Notes: generated from the letters alone by a model not told the origin. 64,000 nucleotides of DNA from Archegozetes longisetosus (GCA_018873245.2 JAEMBT020000008.1:10519172-10583171); one strand, 5' to 3'. Counted from the stretch's first letter, positions 37,320 through 49,846 are shown. Made by a program: numbers and translations.

Positions 37320-39777
37320 AACTAAACCGTTGATCGCATTTTCGACTGTCTCTTATTTTTCTGGTTTCTATTCCTTTACTATTTTTTTCTTTTAACCTTT
37401 CCGTTTCCAATCTCGAGCAACGGCTTACCAACTGTTTAGATTTTGACTGCAAGTTTGATTCGTAAAATAAAAATTAAGACAATAATAAGGCGAAAATTGG
37501 TTATAAATCTGAAAATCTATCATTTTTATTAAATTGGTTTAATTAATTAATTTGCTCTGAAATAGTAACAATTTTGAAATATTTGATAATTTTGTCTTGA
37601 TTATGACTTGACTTTCCAGCTACGAAGCGATTGCATAAGAAGTATAATTAAAGCTAAAAATGAGATAAATCCTGATTTCAGACTCGTATGTTATGTAGAG
37701 AGTGAAGTTGAAGGGTCAGTTGTTTTGAGGCATAACGTCCAGACTTAAGTGTTAGTAAAATAGGTAACCTAAACGTATCCAAAAAAGACTTCTTTTTCTT
37801 TCTATCTTCCTCTCCTTCTGACTCGAATACTTTATATATCCGATACTTAAAGGTCTCCTCCTATTGTCCTTCGCAAATACCTTAAGGATTAGATAGTATG
37901 CGATGCCTGAAAAGCTCGTGCTGTGATGTGACCAGAATTTCTCTCAGTGTGTGAAGAGTCGACTACAAGATTGCAAGTTTAGGTAATAAACTATTGGCAA
38001 TAATAAAAAAATAAGGTTTTAAAGGGCGACCTCTCTCGCTGTTTGAGTCCCTTTGCAATGAAATTACTATTAAATTAATTTATTACTGAATATTACTTTC
38101 ATCGGTAACACATTAGTGCTTAACAATGCCTCGATTGATGACAAATTTAAACGTTTTTTATGTTGCTCAAAAAGTTTGTTTCGTTCAACTCCAACTCAAA
38201 CATTTTTTTCGCCCGTCAACTTCCATAACAAATTGCAAATCAATTATTGCTATAAATAGTTATTCAATAATCTATTCTAAAGTCGAAAAGGTTTTGTAAT
38301 TGGAAGAAAAGTTTCTCTCATTGAATATAGAATCTCTGGAAATTAACAATTAACAATATTTTGATATTTTTATTTAAAATTATAGTCGAATACTAGCACA
38401 AAAGGCAGATAATTATTGAATAATTGATTTCGAAATCCAAAAGGTTTACTCATCAAATACCAAAACTTTCCGGATATTAATTGAAAACTTAATGACTTTT
38501 CAGAGAATTGTATGTGTTTAGTGAACAAAATATCAGATGAATTAGAAAAAAAAGTTGAAAAGTTAGCTAAAAGAGTATGGGGAATGAGTTTAGAGCAAAA
38601 GCTGGGGGCCAGAAGTTAGAGCTAAACAATTGACTACTAACACTATACCGGATCGAATCTAATACTTGCTGTGATTATCCCATATCATATTATATATTAT
38701 TTAAATTCAAATTGTTGTTTTTGTTACACCCAAAATACTGATAGATTTTTCTCTCGCTCTCTCGCCATTATAATGTATTCTCACCGCTGGATTTCTTATA
38801 GCAGGTATTTAGTTACGCATTTCACTTATCTGCGAATTCTGTGCTGTATTGGACTATTTTATTGAAAAACAATGGACGTAAATGAGAAAATATTACTCAA
38901 TATTAAGCTACATACACTCTATTTCTACTTAGCTTAAGTCGATTAATCTTTGTAAAAGCTTGCTTTCAGTTTGGTTTTAATACTAGATTTTATTGACTTG
39001 TATAAAATAAAATAAAAGTTTACTACTCCTCGTCAATTAGTGATTTGCAAATATTTCTATTTATGTGTGGCTTTTTATTTCAATTTTTATTTTAAAGGTA
39101 ATTATAACTAGACGGAACTGCACTTAAAGTCCTAAAGGATTTGTTTAAGAACAAATAAAAATAAAACTTTTACGCAACTAATAAAACGTTATTCTCTGTT
39201 TCTAAAAACTTTCTGGACTTAAAAGTCAATCAATTTTGTGGCTAAACCCACAGAAACCTAAACAAAGTTAATATGAGTCAGTGTTGAGACCGTTTTGGAA
39301 AAGATTTTTCTCAATTTGTGAGTGAAATATAATATGAACTCCTAGTCCGCACCCTTTGATTTTGGTTTTCGGAACTAAGCAGAAAAAGGTTTTCCTTTTA
39401 AAACTGATATTTTTGATTACCTGCTGAGCAGTTATGCTGAAAAAGTCATAGTGAAGAACAGTTGGAAATACTAAATGATAGACATTTGTTTGTTTCCTAA
39501 TGAATGATCAAGTTTAGAAAATAAAAAGGATTTAACTAAAAATTAGATTTTCTTCATTAGCTGGACTCCGGTTTTATCACATTCCTCTTGGAGAAAGACG
39601 CTAAACAAGTACTCTGATTGAAGTTGATTTTTATTTGCACTTTAAACATTTAGTATAAAACACATTTCACCCTATTTTATTGCCTCCTCCTTTCAACTTC
39701 AATTTTATTTCTTCTTCTCATCGATCTATTACAATAATATACTGCTTTTCAATGGTCATGCTTCTAACGACAACTAT

Positions 39778-39780
39778 CTG

Positions 39781-39814
<34 letters not shown>
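39778..39814. repeat. CTGTCT/CT compound microsatellite
   Basis: Four CTGTCT hexamer units grade into a pure (CT)n tract, a typical compound microsatellite. Confidence 0.95.
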
Positions 39815-40242
39815 CCAACTCTTATTATATACATATTTCTCTTATTTATTGATCATAAGTATTGCTTAAACTTTTTTCATTATCAATTATTGATTGATTA
39901 TATTTTTCAAATGCACTCGAAAACAAATTCTACAGATTTCTTAACTTATGATCATAAGAATATACTTAAAGCCTAAGGAGCAAAGTTTGCAATTACTTTT
40001 TCCTAAGGTCCCTTTGATTTTGTTCCCTTTTATTAGGCAAAGTTGATTAACAAAACAAACAGAAAATACTTGAGAAAAAAGGTCACTCGGAGGTCCAGTT
40101 AAGAAGAAGTGAAATATTCAATTAAGCCAAAAAGAACCTAAAATGTATTGGTTTGTTCCAAAGAAAGCTTAGAGAGTCTTGTTAACATTTAGCTAGAAAC
40201 ATATATGTTTTCCGTTTAGACCCCCAAAGTTACCTGAAAAGC

Positions 40243-40276
40243 TGACTGGTATACTGACTGGTACACACACTGGTAT
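40243..40276. repeat. 12-14-bp repeat with ACTGGTA core, 3 copies
   Basis: GACTGGTATACT, GACTGGTACACACA and CTGGTATC follow one another. Confidence 0.8.
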
Positions 40277-40386
40277 CTAATTAAACTGAAAAACGGTAAC
40301 CTAATAGCATAAGAACCACAGTTTGAGTCATTTAACAATCGCATAGCCTTAAAGCAAAATAATTGGCGTAGAGAAAAAATGCAAAA

Positions 40387-40409
40387 ACCTATTTGTTGGC
40401 CAAATAGGT
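40387..40409. repeat. Perfect 9-bp hairpin, 5-nt loop
   Basis: ACCTATTTG, loop TTGGC, then CAAATAGGT. The 40.43-40.48 kb flank is a C-rich patch without a readable frame. Confidence 0.85.
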
Positions 40410-41441
40410 ATATCTATTCCGATCTCAAATCACCCTCACATCTCATCGCCCATCCTCTCATCGGGAGGTTGAGTATTTGATTTTAGTTACCATTCCTTAA
40501 CAAATTTTGTAATACATTATAACAGACTACCACACAGTCTATGCTCTTCATCATTAGCGAACTTCTAGAGGGCTGAGCTACTAATATGAGACCCACAAGC
40601 ATTACTGTCATTGTCCTTAAACTATTGTATTTCTAATGCTTAATGCAATTTATTTAAATACCTATTTCGTCGGCCAATTGTCTCATTCGAGTAATTAGAT
40701 TTTTGTTTACGAGTTTTAAACCTTTAAACTTAACCTAATGTTCAATATTTTTTCTTACTATTCAACTGTTACCTCAAAAAAAAGTTGATTTTATGACCGA
40801 ACAATTTACGATATATTACACCAGAAAGGGATTGTTAAGTTTAGTTTACCCCCCGTAAACTATTGTTGAGCTGAACTTTATTTTTATTATTTTAACGGTT
40901 TTAACTGTTTTTCTCCAAGTTTTAATGTGAGCCTTTGTTTGCTTTAGTGTTGAGATCCTTATAATTCCTATTATTGAACGTGACTTATCTAACAATAAGC
41001 AATTTCTCAGTTTTAACAGATAAGCCAATTTTTTCTCCCAAGCCTTAATTTGCTTAAAAGATTAATTAACTAGACTTACAGCTAATCTAATATTTAGTTA
41101 ATTATTTGAAAGTCAGTCTGGAAAGAAAAAAAAATGGCATAATATTTAACTAAAAGTTAGAATGTATTTTCTCTCTCTCAAAAACTGCTTATCTTTAATC
41201 CGTTGCCCAACTTAGTTTCGCTCTATACCCTAACTATACGTTAAATATAATGTTATTTTATTTACTTTACCTTCTCCTTTTCCTCAAAGTCTGTCTGAAA
41301 TATTTTCTATTTTGTTAGACATTATTTTGGGAATCGATCGATTAGATGTTGTTTTTATAGATTTTTCTTATAGCCGCAACTGTATTAATGTTTTTCTGTA
41401 ATCTGCATGAAATTGCCTTATTTTCAAAACTATAAATAATA

Positions 41442-41511
41442 CACAATCCGTAGTACGCAATCAGAAGTGCACAACCCGTAATACACAACCCGTAGTTCAC
41501 AATCCGTACCA
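41442..41511. repeat. 14-bp tandem repeat, 5 diverged copies
   Basis: CACAATCCGTAGTA, CGCAATCAGAAGTG, CACAACCCGTAATA, CACAACCCGTAGTT and CACAATCCGTACCA are consecutive. Divergence between copies indicates an older array than most others here. Confidence 0.9.
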
Positions 41512-42341
41512 AAGCAAACCAGAAATAATATATAAGGTCTGAATTTCATTCAATCTCAAAAGTGGTATTTATTACGCATAATAAATAAATAAAAGACAAG
41601 TCCTTAATCTACTCTCGATATGAACTATAAGTAAAAGCTTTCTATCGCGTGGTGTATAATGGAAACTTAAGAAAACTCTCACAAAAAACGTAAGTTCAGC
41701 TTAGTTCAGAAGAAGAAGTAGCAGTAGATGATTAGCTGAAAAAGTGGAAACAGAATGTATAGAGAGAGAAGTAAAAAAAAATTCAGAACTGTATGGTAGT
41801 TTAAGGGATGAGGAGTATGATTGTATACAACAAAAGAAATTTAGTTAATAATGCAAACATCTGTGTCGAAATGATCCTAAATGGTCAATAGGTGACTATT
41901 ACCTTAAGGTCATGGCAGAGACGTATAGTTAACGCACAATACTATATGAATGAAAACTTTTAGAGTGATATATATTAAATGTTAGACACATTCCGTGTGC
42001 ACTTCTATTGTGCTTTTAGATACGGATATTTTTCACGATAGTGTCAGCAACTGTTATGTCCCGTTTTGTTGAACCATATCTTACAGGTCGAGTGAATTGT
42101 TGTTTTGCTCTACAAATTCACTATCGATTTGTATTACAGTCTTTCGTCATAAAGCGAATTTTTATATATAGAAATCTACTCAAATTTTCATATATAAAAA
42201 GCTTTTTAATAAATAAAATTAATTTATAATTTATAGTTTGAAAAATTTATGTACTAGTTGTTAGAGCTATGATTAAGGTTGCTTAGAAGCAATAAACTTA
42301 ATAATGGTTCGGTTTTATGTGGAAGCAAGCTTTATGGATGC

Positions 42342-42424
42342 CTTACAATTTTTTAGATACCTTATATTTTTTTAGATACCTTACAACTCTTAGAAACCAT
42401 ACAATCTTTTAGATACCTTATAAC
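42342..42424. repeat. 18-19-bp tandem repeat, about 4.5 copies
   Basis: Copies read CTTACAATTTTTTAGATAC, CTTATATTTTTTTAGATAC, CTTACAACTCTTAGAAAC, CATACAATCTTTTAGATAC and a truncated CTTATAAC. Confidence 0.9.
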
Positions 42425-44340
42425 TTTGCTATAAGCAGACAGTTATGCAAAATAGGCAAATAAAATAAAAGTAACACTTTTTGTTAACAAAACTTTCAAT
42501 ACATTTTCAATGTCCAGCCTTTTCACGGATACCATTTAGGACTAGGTGAATAGAAATAGTGAAGAAAAAACGTTTTTATGTGTATCTATAGTCATATTCT
42601 CTCCTACTCTCTCACCTGCGAAATGGTGAGAAGAGAGACATTCTGGCGGACACACTTATAGTTATAGTTATACAGATAGAGATCTTTCACAATAGACCTG
42701 CGAAACAGATTGCGAACAACAGACTCACAGAACAAATACAATCGAACGAATTTTCATATAAAATACTACTAGAAGTCCTGTTCACAACTTTCTCTCTTCT
42801 CTCTCCCAATTCCTCATTTTCAAGCTAGCTCTCTTCACATATCTCTCTCAGAAAGTCACTCTTTAACTGTGAAGCTCATTGAAATTTGTTTGTATTCTTT
42901 CTCAGTTTGAAGTTTGACTTTGTGCTACTCTTTTGGTCAATTTGAGACTGACTTCACGAGCCAATTGTTAAACGCGCCCATCATTTGCAACGCTATTTTT
43001 CAAACTTTTTCGTCCTTTTTGAATAACTTTTGTGTTCGTTTCCTTCCTTTCACTCTTTCCTCTATTAGAGATCTGCCCAAAAGTGTCTAAAATTGAAACT
43101 TATAAACAATTTTCAGAGCAATTTTGCCCAAAAAATATTCAAAAATCTAAACTGATTCACAATTTCTAACATTTGAGCTTTCCTTAAATTGTGAGGATTG
43201 AGTTTTTGTTCTCGTCAGACAACTGGATGTCAAGTGTTTCTCATAAAGAGCGTAAAGTTTAGCATTATTTTCAAAAAGCCTTAAATAGATTTTGTTCTAT
43301 TGAAATCTGAAAAACTAGTGATTTGAAACGCGTGTTCACATCAATTGAATTGTATTATCGAAAAAGTTTGTCGCGTTTGGATTTCTTAGTAGAAAACGAT
43401 ATGAAATAAAAAAGAATTTCACTTATAATAGTTATATGAATAGTAAGATATGAGTGAATAGCAGAAATACTGGTTTCTATTGAAAAACGTTTTTTCTTCT
43501 TTAAAACATTTGTCAAGCGATTGAATTGGTTGAACTATCTCTAGCTTGAGGTGTCTATAACTCATATCAAATGAATTGTTAGTACGAATAATAATAAACT
43601 TGTCAATAGAGAATAAATTGAAATTAGAAACGTATTGTACTAGGAAGATGAATTCAATTATGTCTTAAATCAATCGTTTATTGACTTTTCATATTGAAAA
43701 CTATACTATAGTATTTGTTGTTTGGGCCAAAAGTCTTTAAATTTAATATCGATTGGAAGATAACTGCTGTAAGAATTGAAAATTGAAAGATATAATAATT
43801 TTTAAGATTTCCAATGTAAAAAGCTTAACGTAGAGAATAAAAATTGATGTTATCGAGCATATACATGTTGAAAAGAAAGAATGCATTGAAACTAATATTT
43901 TATTGAGAATCTGCTCACTTTATACTTGTTCCATACAACCACATTAAACTGAAAGTTAACATTTTCATGGTGATGTCAAATAATTGTATATGGTTTTTCT
44001 TTTCTACTTCTTATTTTATTTGACTGTCTGTAAAATGCATAGCAAACATTATACTTTATGCCGTATCACATTATTGTAATACTTCTGGCTTTCTCTCTAT
44101 TATATGATACTTGCTTTCAAATGCATTCACTTAAAACATCACTCTATCTATATTATATATTGCTATCACTTTCGGCTTCTCTTATATCACAAATTATTTA
44201 ATAATCATATTGATAATCATTTTTTCCGCTATGCTAGATCATTTTTAATCAGTTTTCTTTTCATTTTGATTATCAGTAAACCATTTTTAGTGGAACTTCT
44301 CCTAATCGATTGACTTTATAGAAGATTCCATTTAAATCTC

Positions 44341-44440
44341 TCTCAGATACTCTCAGATACTCTCAGATACTCTCAGATACTCTCAGATACTCTCAGATAC
44401 TCTCAGATACTCTCAGATACTCTCAGATACTCTCAGATAT
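44341..44440. repeat. 10-bp tandem repeat, 10 copies
   Basis: TCTCAGATAC is repeated ten times; the first nine are identical and the tenth ends TAT. The exact 100-bp length and near-perfect identity imply very recent expansion. The unit length is close to one DNA helical turn, so every copy lies on the same face. Confidence 0.98.
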
Positions 44441-45415
44441 TTGCCCGAAAACGTAGAACGTTATTTAAATATTAATTTTTGGTAAAGCATAAGTTATTCA
44501 TTTCTATATATTTTAAATTTGAGATTTCATGTTTGTTACATATTGATGCTCTTTTGATTACATTGGTTTACATTTAACTTTTGATAGTAATGAGTACCTT
44601 TCTTAAAAGTTCACCACCATCACTTTCATTGATAGATGATCTCATACACCAATCGCATTTGCATTTTATCATCAAATATTATCTGTAAAATAATATTAAC
44701 TTATACGACATCACTCTTTTCTCTTACCTATAGCTATATTATTTATAGCAATTTTGGTTCTTTTTTTGCTTCTTTTCTTCTACTTTTAAAGTATTGGTCA
44801 ATAGGCTTTGATTTAAATAACCTATATTTGAGCCCTATTAAGACATATTTAGATTATTAGAATTTTTTGAATTTAGTATAATTTAGTAGACTATTTGAGA
44901 GAATATTTGATTTGTTACGCAAGATATTGCTATTTTTGATGATCTGTTTATTATTCGAACTTAAAATATGAAAAATTGTTATGAGCATTGAAATCATTTA
45001 TAGATGGTATTACTTTTTATACCTGTTTATCATCAAAACCAAACAATATTTCGCTAAAAAATACGTATGAAATGCGTCAACTATAGAAAAAGTCCTAAAG
45101 TTGAGCGAATTTGAGTTGATATAAAACTAAAAGCATTTATTTAAAAATGATAGTAGCAACGAGAACATTTTTTCATATAAGTGTAAACACGAGTGTTGAG
45201 AGAGAATAAGAAGGCAAAAATAATATTATATATAAAAATCTTGTAGAGATACATGTCAGCAAGCTCTTGTATATTGACTCGCTTCTCATGTATGATATCC
45301 AGTTGAAATAGTATGTTGCCAAAGATTTCTTAACAATGTCTCTGATTCGCTCATTTACATCTCAATACCGGCTATATTGGAGGCTATAGAAGAAAAATTT
45401 AACTTCTCATCTCAT
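44441..45415. other. A+T-rich noncoding stretch
   Basis: No gene is recognised; the frame near 44.64-44.86 kb is Ile/Tyr/Leu/Ser-rich background. Confidence 0.5.
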
Positions 45416-45438
45416 TCTCTCTCTCTCTCTCTCTCTCC
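45416..45438. repeat. CT microsatellite serving as a possible polypyrimidine tract
   Basis: A (TC)n tract of about 23 bp runs into CCCGTCTCTTTCAG, so the microsatellite forms part of a strong 3' splice-site-like signal. Confidence 0.93.
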
Positions 45439-45450
45439 CGTCTCTTTCAG

Positions 45451-45569
45451 AAGAAAGACCAGAACCAAATAGAGGGCTAAGAATGCTAACAATGAGAGTT
45501 TTAAGAGTGCTTTTAGCAGTGAATAGCGAGACTTTTAGACAGTGTGTAGAACCGTTGCCAAAAAATTGA
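45451..45569 (+). other. Candidate terminal coding exon after (CT)n-TTTCAG
   Basis: Directly after the acceptor-like TTTCAG at 45445-45450, a phase-2 entry (AA, then GAA) opens 38 codons ending in TGA at 45567. It starts ERPEPNRGLRM and includes RVLRVLLAVNSETFRQCVE, with no Asn/Ile/Lys runs. Another frame closes after nine codons. The combination of acceptor, composition and G+C is better than elsewhere on the plus strand, but no upstream exon or family is known. Confidence 0.25.
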
Positions 45570-45952
45570 TAGGTTGTGAGAATTGGAGTCTATTTATAAG
45601 GAATTAATTAATTGAAAGATAGATTCATTCGATAGACAACAACTTTTCTGTAATTAAAGCTTTAAAAATAAGTCTTAAATAAAAGTTGATTTCTTATGAA
45701 AAGGTTTTTTAACTGATCTTTTCAATTTTTCATTGTTCCTAAAAATAAATTTATTTCATATCTGATATGAACTAACTTTGAAGTCTATTCATTCCTTGAG
45801 AAGTCCTACAAAAATACTTGAAATGATTGATATTTAGAACTAATTTCGAAATGTTTTTATTCACAGAAAAGAGAAGAGCATATAAGTGATTATCGATTGT
45901 AAAGAAGAAAAAAAAGGTTAGTAAGAAACAAGAAAAACAAACGTAAAGATCT

Positions 45953-45968
45953 ATCTATATATAGATAT
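45953..45968. repeat. 16-bp perfect palindrome
   Basis: TATCTATATATAGATA is self-complementary over 16 bp. Confidence 0.85.
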
Positions 45969-46007
45969 AAAGTGAAAGTGAATTGAAAAGAAAATCTCAC
46001 CGATTTC

Positions 46008-46027
46008 GGTTAATACTAGTACTAACC
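46008..46027. repeat. 20-bp imperfect palindrome
   Basis: GGTTAATACTAGTACTAACC is self-complementary except for one symmetric A/G position pair. It lies 40 bp from another palindrome. Confidence 0.75.
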
Positions 46028-46242
46028 AAATGCTTATGTAAGGTATTTATAAATCTAGTGGTAAGTTATTCTGCAAACAACTACTACTAATACCTCAGTG
46101 TCCCCCTCATCCACCTTTTCTTATTTGCAACTAAGTACAGGTTAAGTAATTCAATTGTTAACGACACGGATGTAAGACAGCTTGCGATATGTCTCACATA
46201 TGCCTTTTATTGTTCATATATTCAAACTTCTACTGTATTACT

Positions 46243-46243
<1 letters not shown>

Positions 46244-46304
<61 letters not shown>
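46244..46304. repeat. CT microsatellite, about 61 bp
   Basis: (CT)n with one TT interruption near the 3' end. About 30 bp downstream an acceptor-like CGCTTCAG (46325-46332 region) precedes a 12-codon frame whose TGA overlaps AATAAA; too short to call. Confidence 0.96.
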
Positions 46305-46836
46305 TTAAGAAATGCGATCATTTCGCTTCAGTTAGTACTAAAAATCGGATTTACGATCCGAAGTAGTTGAATAAAAATGTTATTCAAGAACACTGATTGA
46401 CATCCAGTCCTCTATATTTTGTATTATTAGAGTCTCTCCTATTTTTTCGCTTAAATAAGTTTAACATCAATTGGAAAATGGATTCTTTCATCAAATAAAG
46501 AATATTTCAGATACAGTCAACTTTTGATGTGATTATTTCGATTTTTAGCTTCAGTTTCGCCAGTTATTGATTTTTTTCAAACTTTTATTCAATACTCTCA
46601 CAAAGTTATAATTTTTGTTAATATTTGTAAAAAATTGAGACACTTGTGAGAAATACTTCAAATGTTAGTATAGAAGTTGCGAAAAAATTGATCAAAACAT
46701 AACTAGATCTGGAATTTGCATAAAATATCTAAGCTTATAAATAATAATGCGTAATAATTTGTGCCCAAAAAAAAATAATTGAACGTGTTACTCAAAGTCT
46801 AAAATAATGCAAAATTAGAAAGCTTTGCAGCTATAA

Positions 46837-46932
46837 GATAGTGTGTGTTATAAATTAGTTGAGGTATTAACTAAGAAAGTACACACTGCGCTAGCGATCA
46901 ATGACCGATCTGGATTGCGAAATATTGGCTAA
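46837..46932 (+). other. 31-codon open frame ending at AATAAA, unproven
   Basis: The frame includes VEVLTKKVHTALAINDRSG and its TAA at 46930-46932 overlaps an AATAAA (46931-46936). The second half has clearly raised G+C. An AG (TTTGCAG at 46824-46830) lies upstream, but an in-frame TAA separates it. Compact stop/poly(A) overlap occurs in small invertebrate genomes, yet AATAAA is frequent by chance here. Confidence 0.13.
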
Positions 46933-48870
46933 TAAATAACTGGATAGTTAGCGTATAAATATTTATTTATTATTATAACTTATTGTCATCTAATTATTGT
47001 CTTATAGATTTTGATCGCTCATTCTAACCAGACCTCAATAATTGCATAGTTTTTAAGCTACAAAATGAAATTTTAGTTTTAGAAATGATTGCCTCAAAAA
47101 CCATAATTTTATCCATTATTCAAGTTTATAATTATGGCTAACTTTTATTATGTTATTTATTTATAGTTATGCCAATAAAATATGATATAAGAGCTCAATA
47201 AATATAGAGATTAAAGAATTTTCTTGTATTCTTTCAATGCTTTTTACTCTTCAATAAATATAGTTTTGAACCTCAATTCAGAGCAACAAATAGTTAACCT
47301 TTTTTTTCAATCGTATAAAACTTGACCTCTGCCCTTAATTAGATTAAAAGGAATCTTGATGAAAAATTACAATTATTTTCAGTCAACATTATCTTAACAT
47401 AAATTTCATTTTCATACATATAGTTATCTGAGAAAAATGTTCTCTCTTTATGTCTAATTAAACTTTTCGAAAGGGTTTGGATTTGATTGTCAGTTGAATT
47501 TCAATTGAGTTTCAGTTGAATTCCTGAACAAATTAATAGTAGAAAAGAGAAAATAAAATGAAAATGACTTAACTGATAATATCAAGTATTGAGAATTTGA
47601 AATGAATGTCTGGAATAATATTTAGTTAGTAGTATTGATTGAATAATGAGAACGGTTGAAAACCGAAAAACACTATTAATTAGAAAGAGTGTTACTGTGA
47701 ATGTTGAGTTGAGCAAAAGCTTGATCTTTGCGCTTAACTATTTTAATAGTGGTTGCATTTTTTGATAATAGACAAAACACTAGTTTGCGGAAAATCAGAT
47801 CATTTCTTTCCTCTGAAAAAAACGCTTTTTATCATAAGTAAAATAGTTTAAGCAAACCAAATGATAACCGCTTTATCTGCAAGCTGAATACGAATGATAT
47901 AAACGATATGCTAATTGTTAATAGGAATGTCGGCTCATTAGGAAAATTTTAGGAGATTTCTAGTTATGCTAAAAACAGACCACAAATAACTAGCAATAAA
48001 TAGATATTAAATTGAATTTCTTTTTTGCTTCTCCAACTAATCCTCTATATGATTAATAATTAGCTTAAAATTGAATTTTGTTTCTTTCTAAGTTCATGCT
48101 TGTAATGCTTTGATAGATAGCGTATCAAAGTCAACTTGAATTAGGCTCTGGTTCGGTGAAGTTGCCTTTGATTATAACAAATATGTTTTTTTGTCTTAAA
48201 AATTGATGGTAATTTCAGTTTAACCGAAAGTTGCATGTTCTCACTTAACTCATCGTTAGTATTTTTAGGGACTGTAACAAATAATAACTTAAATCTTAAG
48301 CAAATGTAAGCATAATTCACAACCAGACAGAAACGTTAGATGACCTAAAATCGTGAACATTTAGCTATGACTAAATTGTTAGTTAGCTTCTTATAAACAT
48401 ATGGTTGTGAGAGTTTTTCCTTTGATCGTTAATCCAAAACTCGATTAGATTAGAATTAAGTGCGTTCCTATTGAACTAATCATATAATGATTCATACGAC
48501 ACAGTTAGAAATACATGTTTAACTATGTATATATATGTAATTGAAATATAATTTGCGAATTCATATTTCTATAGAATAAGTGAAATGTATGTTAGAAATT
48601 ACGTAAAAGTTTACATAAAAGTTGACGTATGAAATATGTTATACATTTATATTAGGTAAATAAGGAAAACTAACTACCATCATTAGTTTCTCATCTCAAA
48701 CATCAACTCTTATAGCAATTGATTTAGATTCTAAATCAAATATAAATAGTTTATTATTTTAGTAAATTATGTGTCACTCAACTAAAGTTATGTTTCTAGC
48801 ATAGTATACTAGCTATAATACTAATGATAATAATGATAATATATTCACTAATTGCTGTTTTCTGTCTCTA

Positions 48871-48953
48871 AAATATACAAAATATACAATACACAATATA
48901 TGCAATACACACAAAATATACAATACACACAATATATACAATACATATATATT
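48871..48953. repeat. Degenerate ACAATATA/CAATACAC repeat
   Basis: Irregular repeats of AATATACAA, CAATACACA and ATATACAATAC fill about 80 bp. Confidence 0.85.
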
Positions 48954-49427
48954 CAAGTTATGTATAGTCCTATTCTGAATATTATCAAAAAGCGACTACA
49001 ACTATGAATAGAAGCAGAAATGGGAGAATGTATTTTATCTGAGCAATTCAAACTTAATATTAATGATATTCAGTAGAATGTAATTCCTTTCACTTGTCAT
49101 TAATGTTTGTTATGATATAGTATTTGCTTTTGGTGTATTCATTTGTTAATTAATGCTATTTTTTAGAAGAAAACATACCATTAAGTGTACTACTCACCAC
49201 AAATACACTACTTTTTCTCTTTAATTCTTCACAATTGTTCAATTTGCATTCAACACTCCAAATAATAGGATATATAATATTTATATATTCTTCTTATTTC
49301 AATGTTTTTTTTCTTTTCATACTATGCTTTTTATTATCCAAGGATTCAATTCTTAGCTAAAGCTTTTTGGTTTTGAATATTTATTCCTAGTTCTGTTTAA
49401 AGTTTTCCTTTAAATCTATAGAAGTAT

Positions 49428-49490
49428 ATTACGTAATAAAGTACGTAAGTAAATTACGTAATAAAGTACCTAAGTAAGTAAATTACGTGT
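49428..49490. repeat. 25-bp repeat with TTACGTAA, 2.4 copies
   Basis: ATTACGTAATAAAGTACGTA and continuation are repeated at 49453 with small changes, and a third ATTACGTG begins at 49482. TTACGTAA is the known consensus for PAR/C-EBP-type bZIP factors; regulatory use here is only possible. Confidence 0.85.
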
Positions 49491-49796
49491 TACCTAATTA
49501 ATTGAAATCTAACTTTTTTATTGACTTGTTTTATCAAAATTAGTTTAAATCTTAAGTTATTATCAAAATAATAGAATCTGAAACAAGGATATAAGAGATT
49601 AAACTTAGAAATGAAAGACTAAAGCAAAGTTTAATAAGAATAATAAAAACGAATTAGCCCTAAAAATGATTAGTCATGAAGTAGTACTAAAATCACGAAT
49701 TAGTAGTTTATATAGCTTTTATTCTTTTAAAACATACACATTTCGAGTAAAGTACTTTATTTTTGAACAAATTATCACGAATTCTTCTAAATGATT

Positions 49797-49841
49797 TCAG
49801 GATTGCGTGATCACCAACTTAATAGTTAGTGAACTCTCGAG
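49797..49841 (-). other. Short frame after minus-strand (CT)n-TTTCAG, unproven
   Basis: On the minus strand, the GA tract at 49847-49865 becomes (CT)n followed immediately by TTTCAG, then LESSLTIKLVITQS and a stop. It has the same layout as at 45.4 kb on the plus strand but is only 14 codons long. Confidence 0.13.
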
Positions 49842-49846
49842 CTGAA

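Larger units (their letters stand above)
34930..38560. other. A+T-rich noncoding stretch with long CT tract and poly-C
   Basis: No gene is recognised. It contains the longest CT tract (35575), a short CA run (35220-35234), and the 21-C run (37299). A G+C-raised patch at 37870-38050 has an 18-codon ATG frame (37898-37954, Cys-rich start MRCLKSSCC) and a minus frame of similar length; neither is convincing. Confidence 0.5.
38666..40380. other. A+T-rich noncoding stretch
   Basis: No gene is recognised. A 98-codon frame from 39680 runs through the CT tract and is otherwise Ile/Leu/Tyr-rich background. Confidence 0.5.
40410..44340. other. A+T-rich noncoding stretch with two minisatellites
   Basis: No gene is recognised. 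It holds the 14-bp and 19-bp arrays listed below, and a CTCACC/GGTGAG inverted pair at 42611-42630. The pyrimidine-rich zone at 42780-42900 has acceptor-like CTCTCTCAG and TTTCTCAG but only 13-18-codon frames after them. Confidence 0.5.
45570..49790. other. A+T-rich noncoding stretch with microsatellites and palindromes
   Basis: No confirmed gene. It contains two palindromes near 46 kb, the CT tract at 46244, the weak frame at 46837, degenerate ACAATATA repeats at 48871 and the TTACGTAA repeat at 49428. Confidence 0.5.

Noticed and set aside
38569..38665. G+C-raised islet that could be an exon
   Set aside because: Both strands give plausible peptides (minus SSNFWPPAFALNSF, plus MGNEFRAKAGGQKLEL) and no splice site decides. 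I keep it as a warning that peptide plausibility alone is not evidence.
44341..44440. CRISPR-like regular array
   Set aside because: Head-to-tail 10-bp units without spacers; a minisatellite in a eukaryotic setting.
46320..46375. Short terminal exon after the CT tract at 46.24-46.30 kb
   Set aside because: Only 12 codons follow the acceptor-like TTCAG; the AATAAA overlap is common by chance here.
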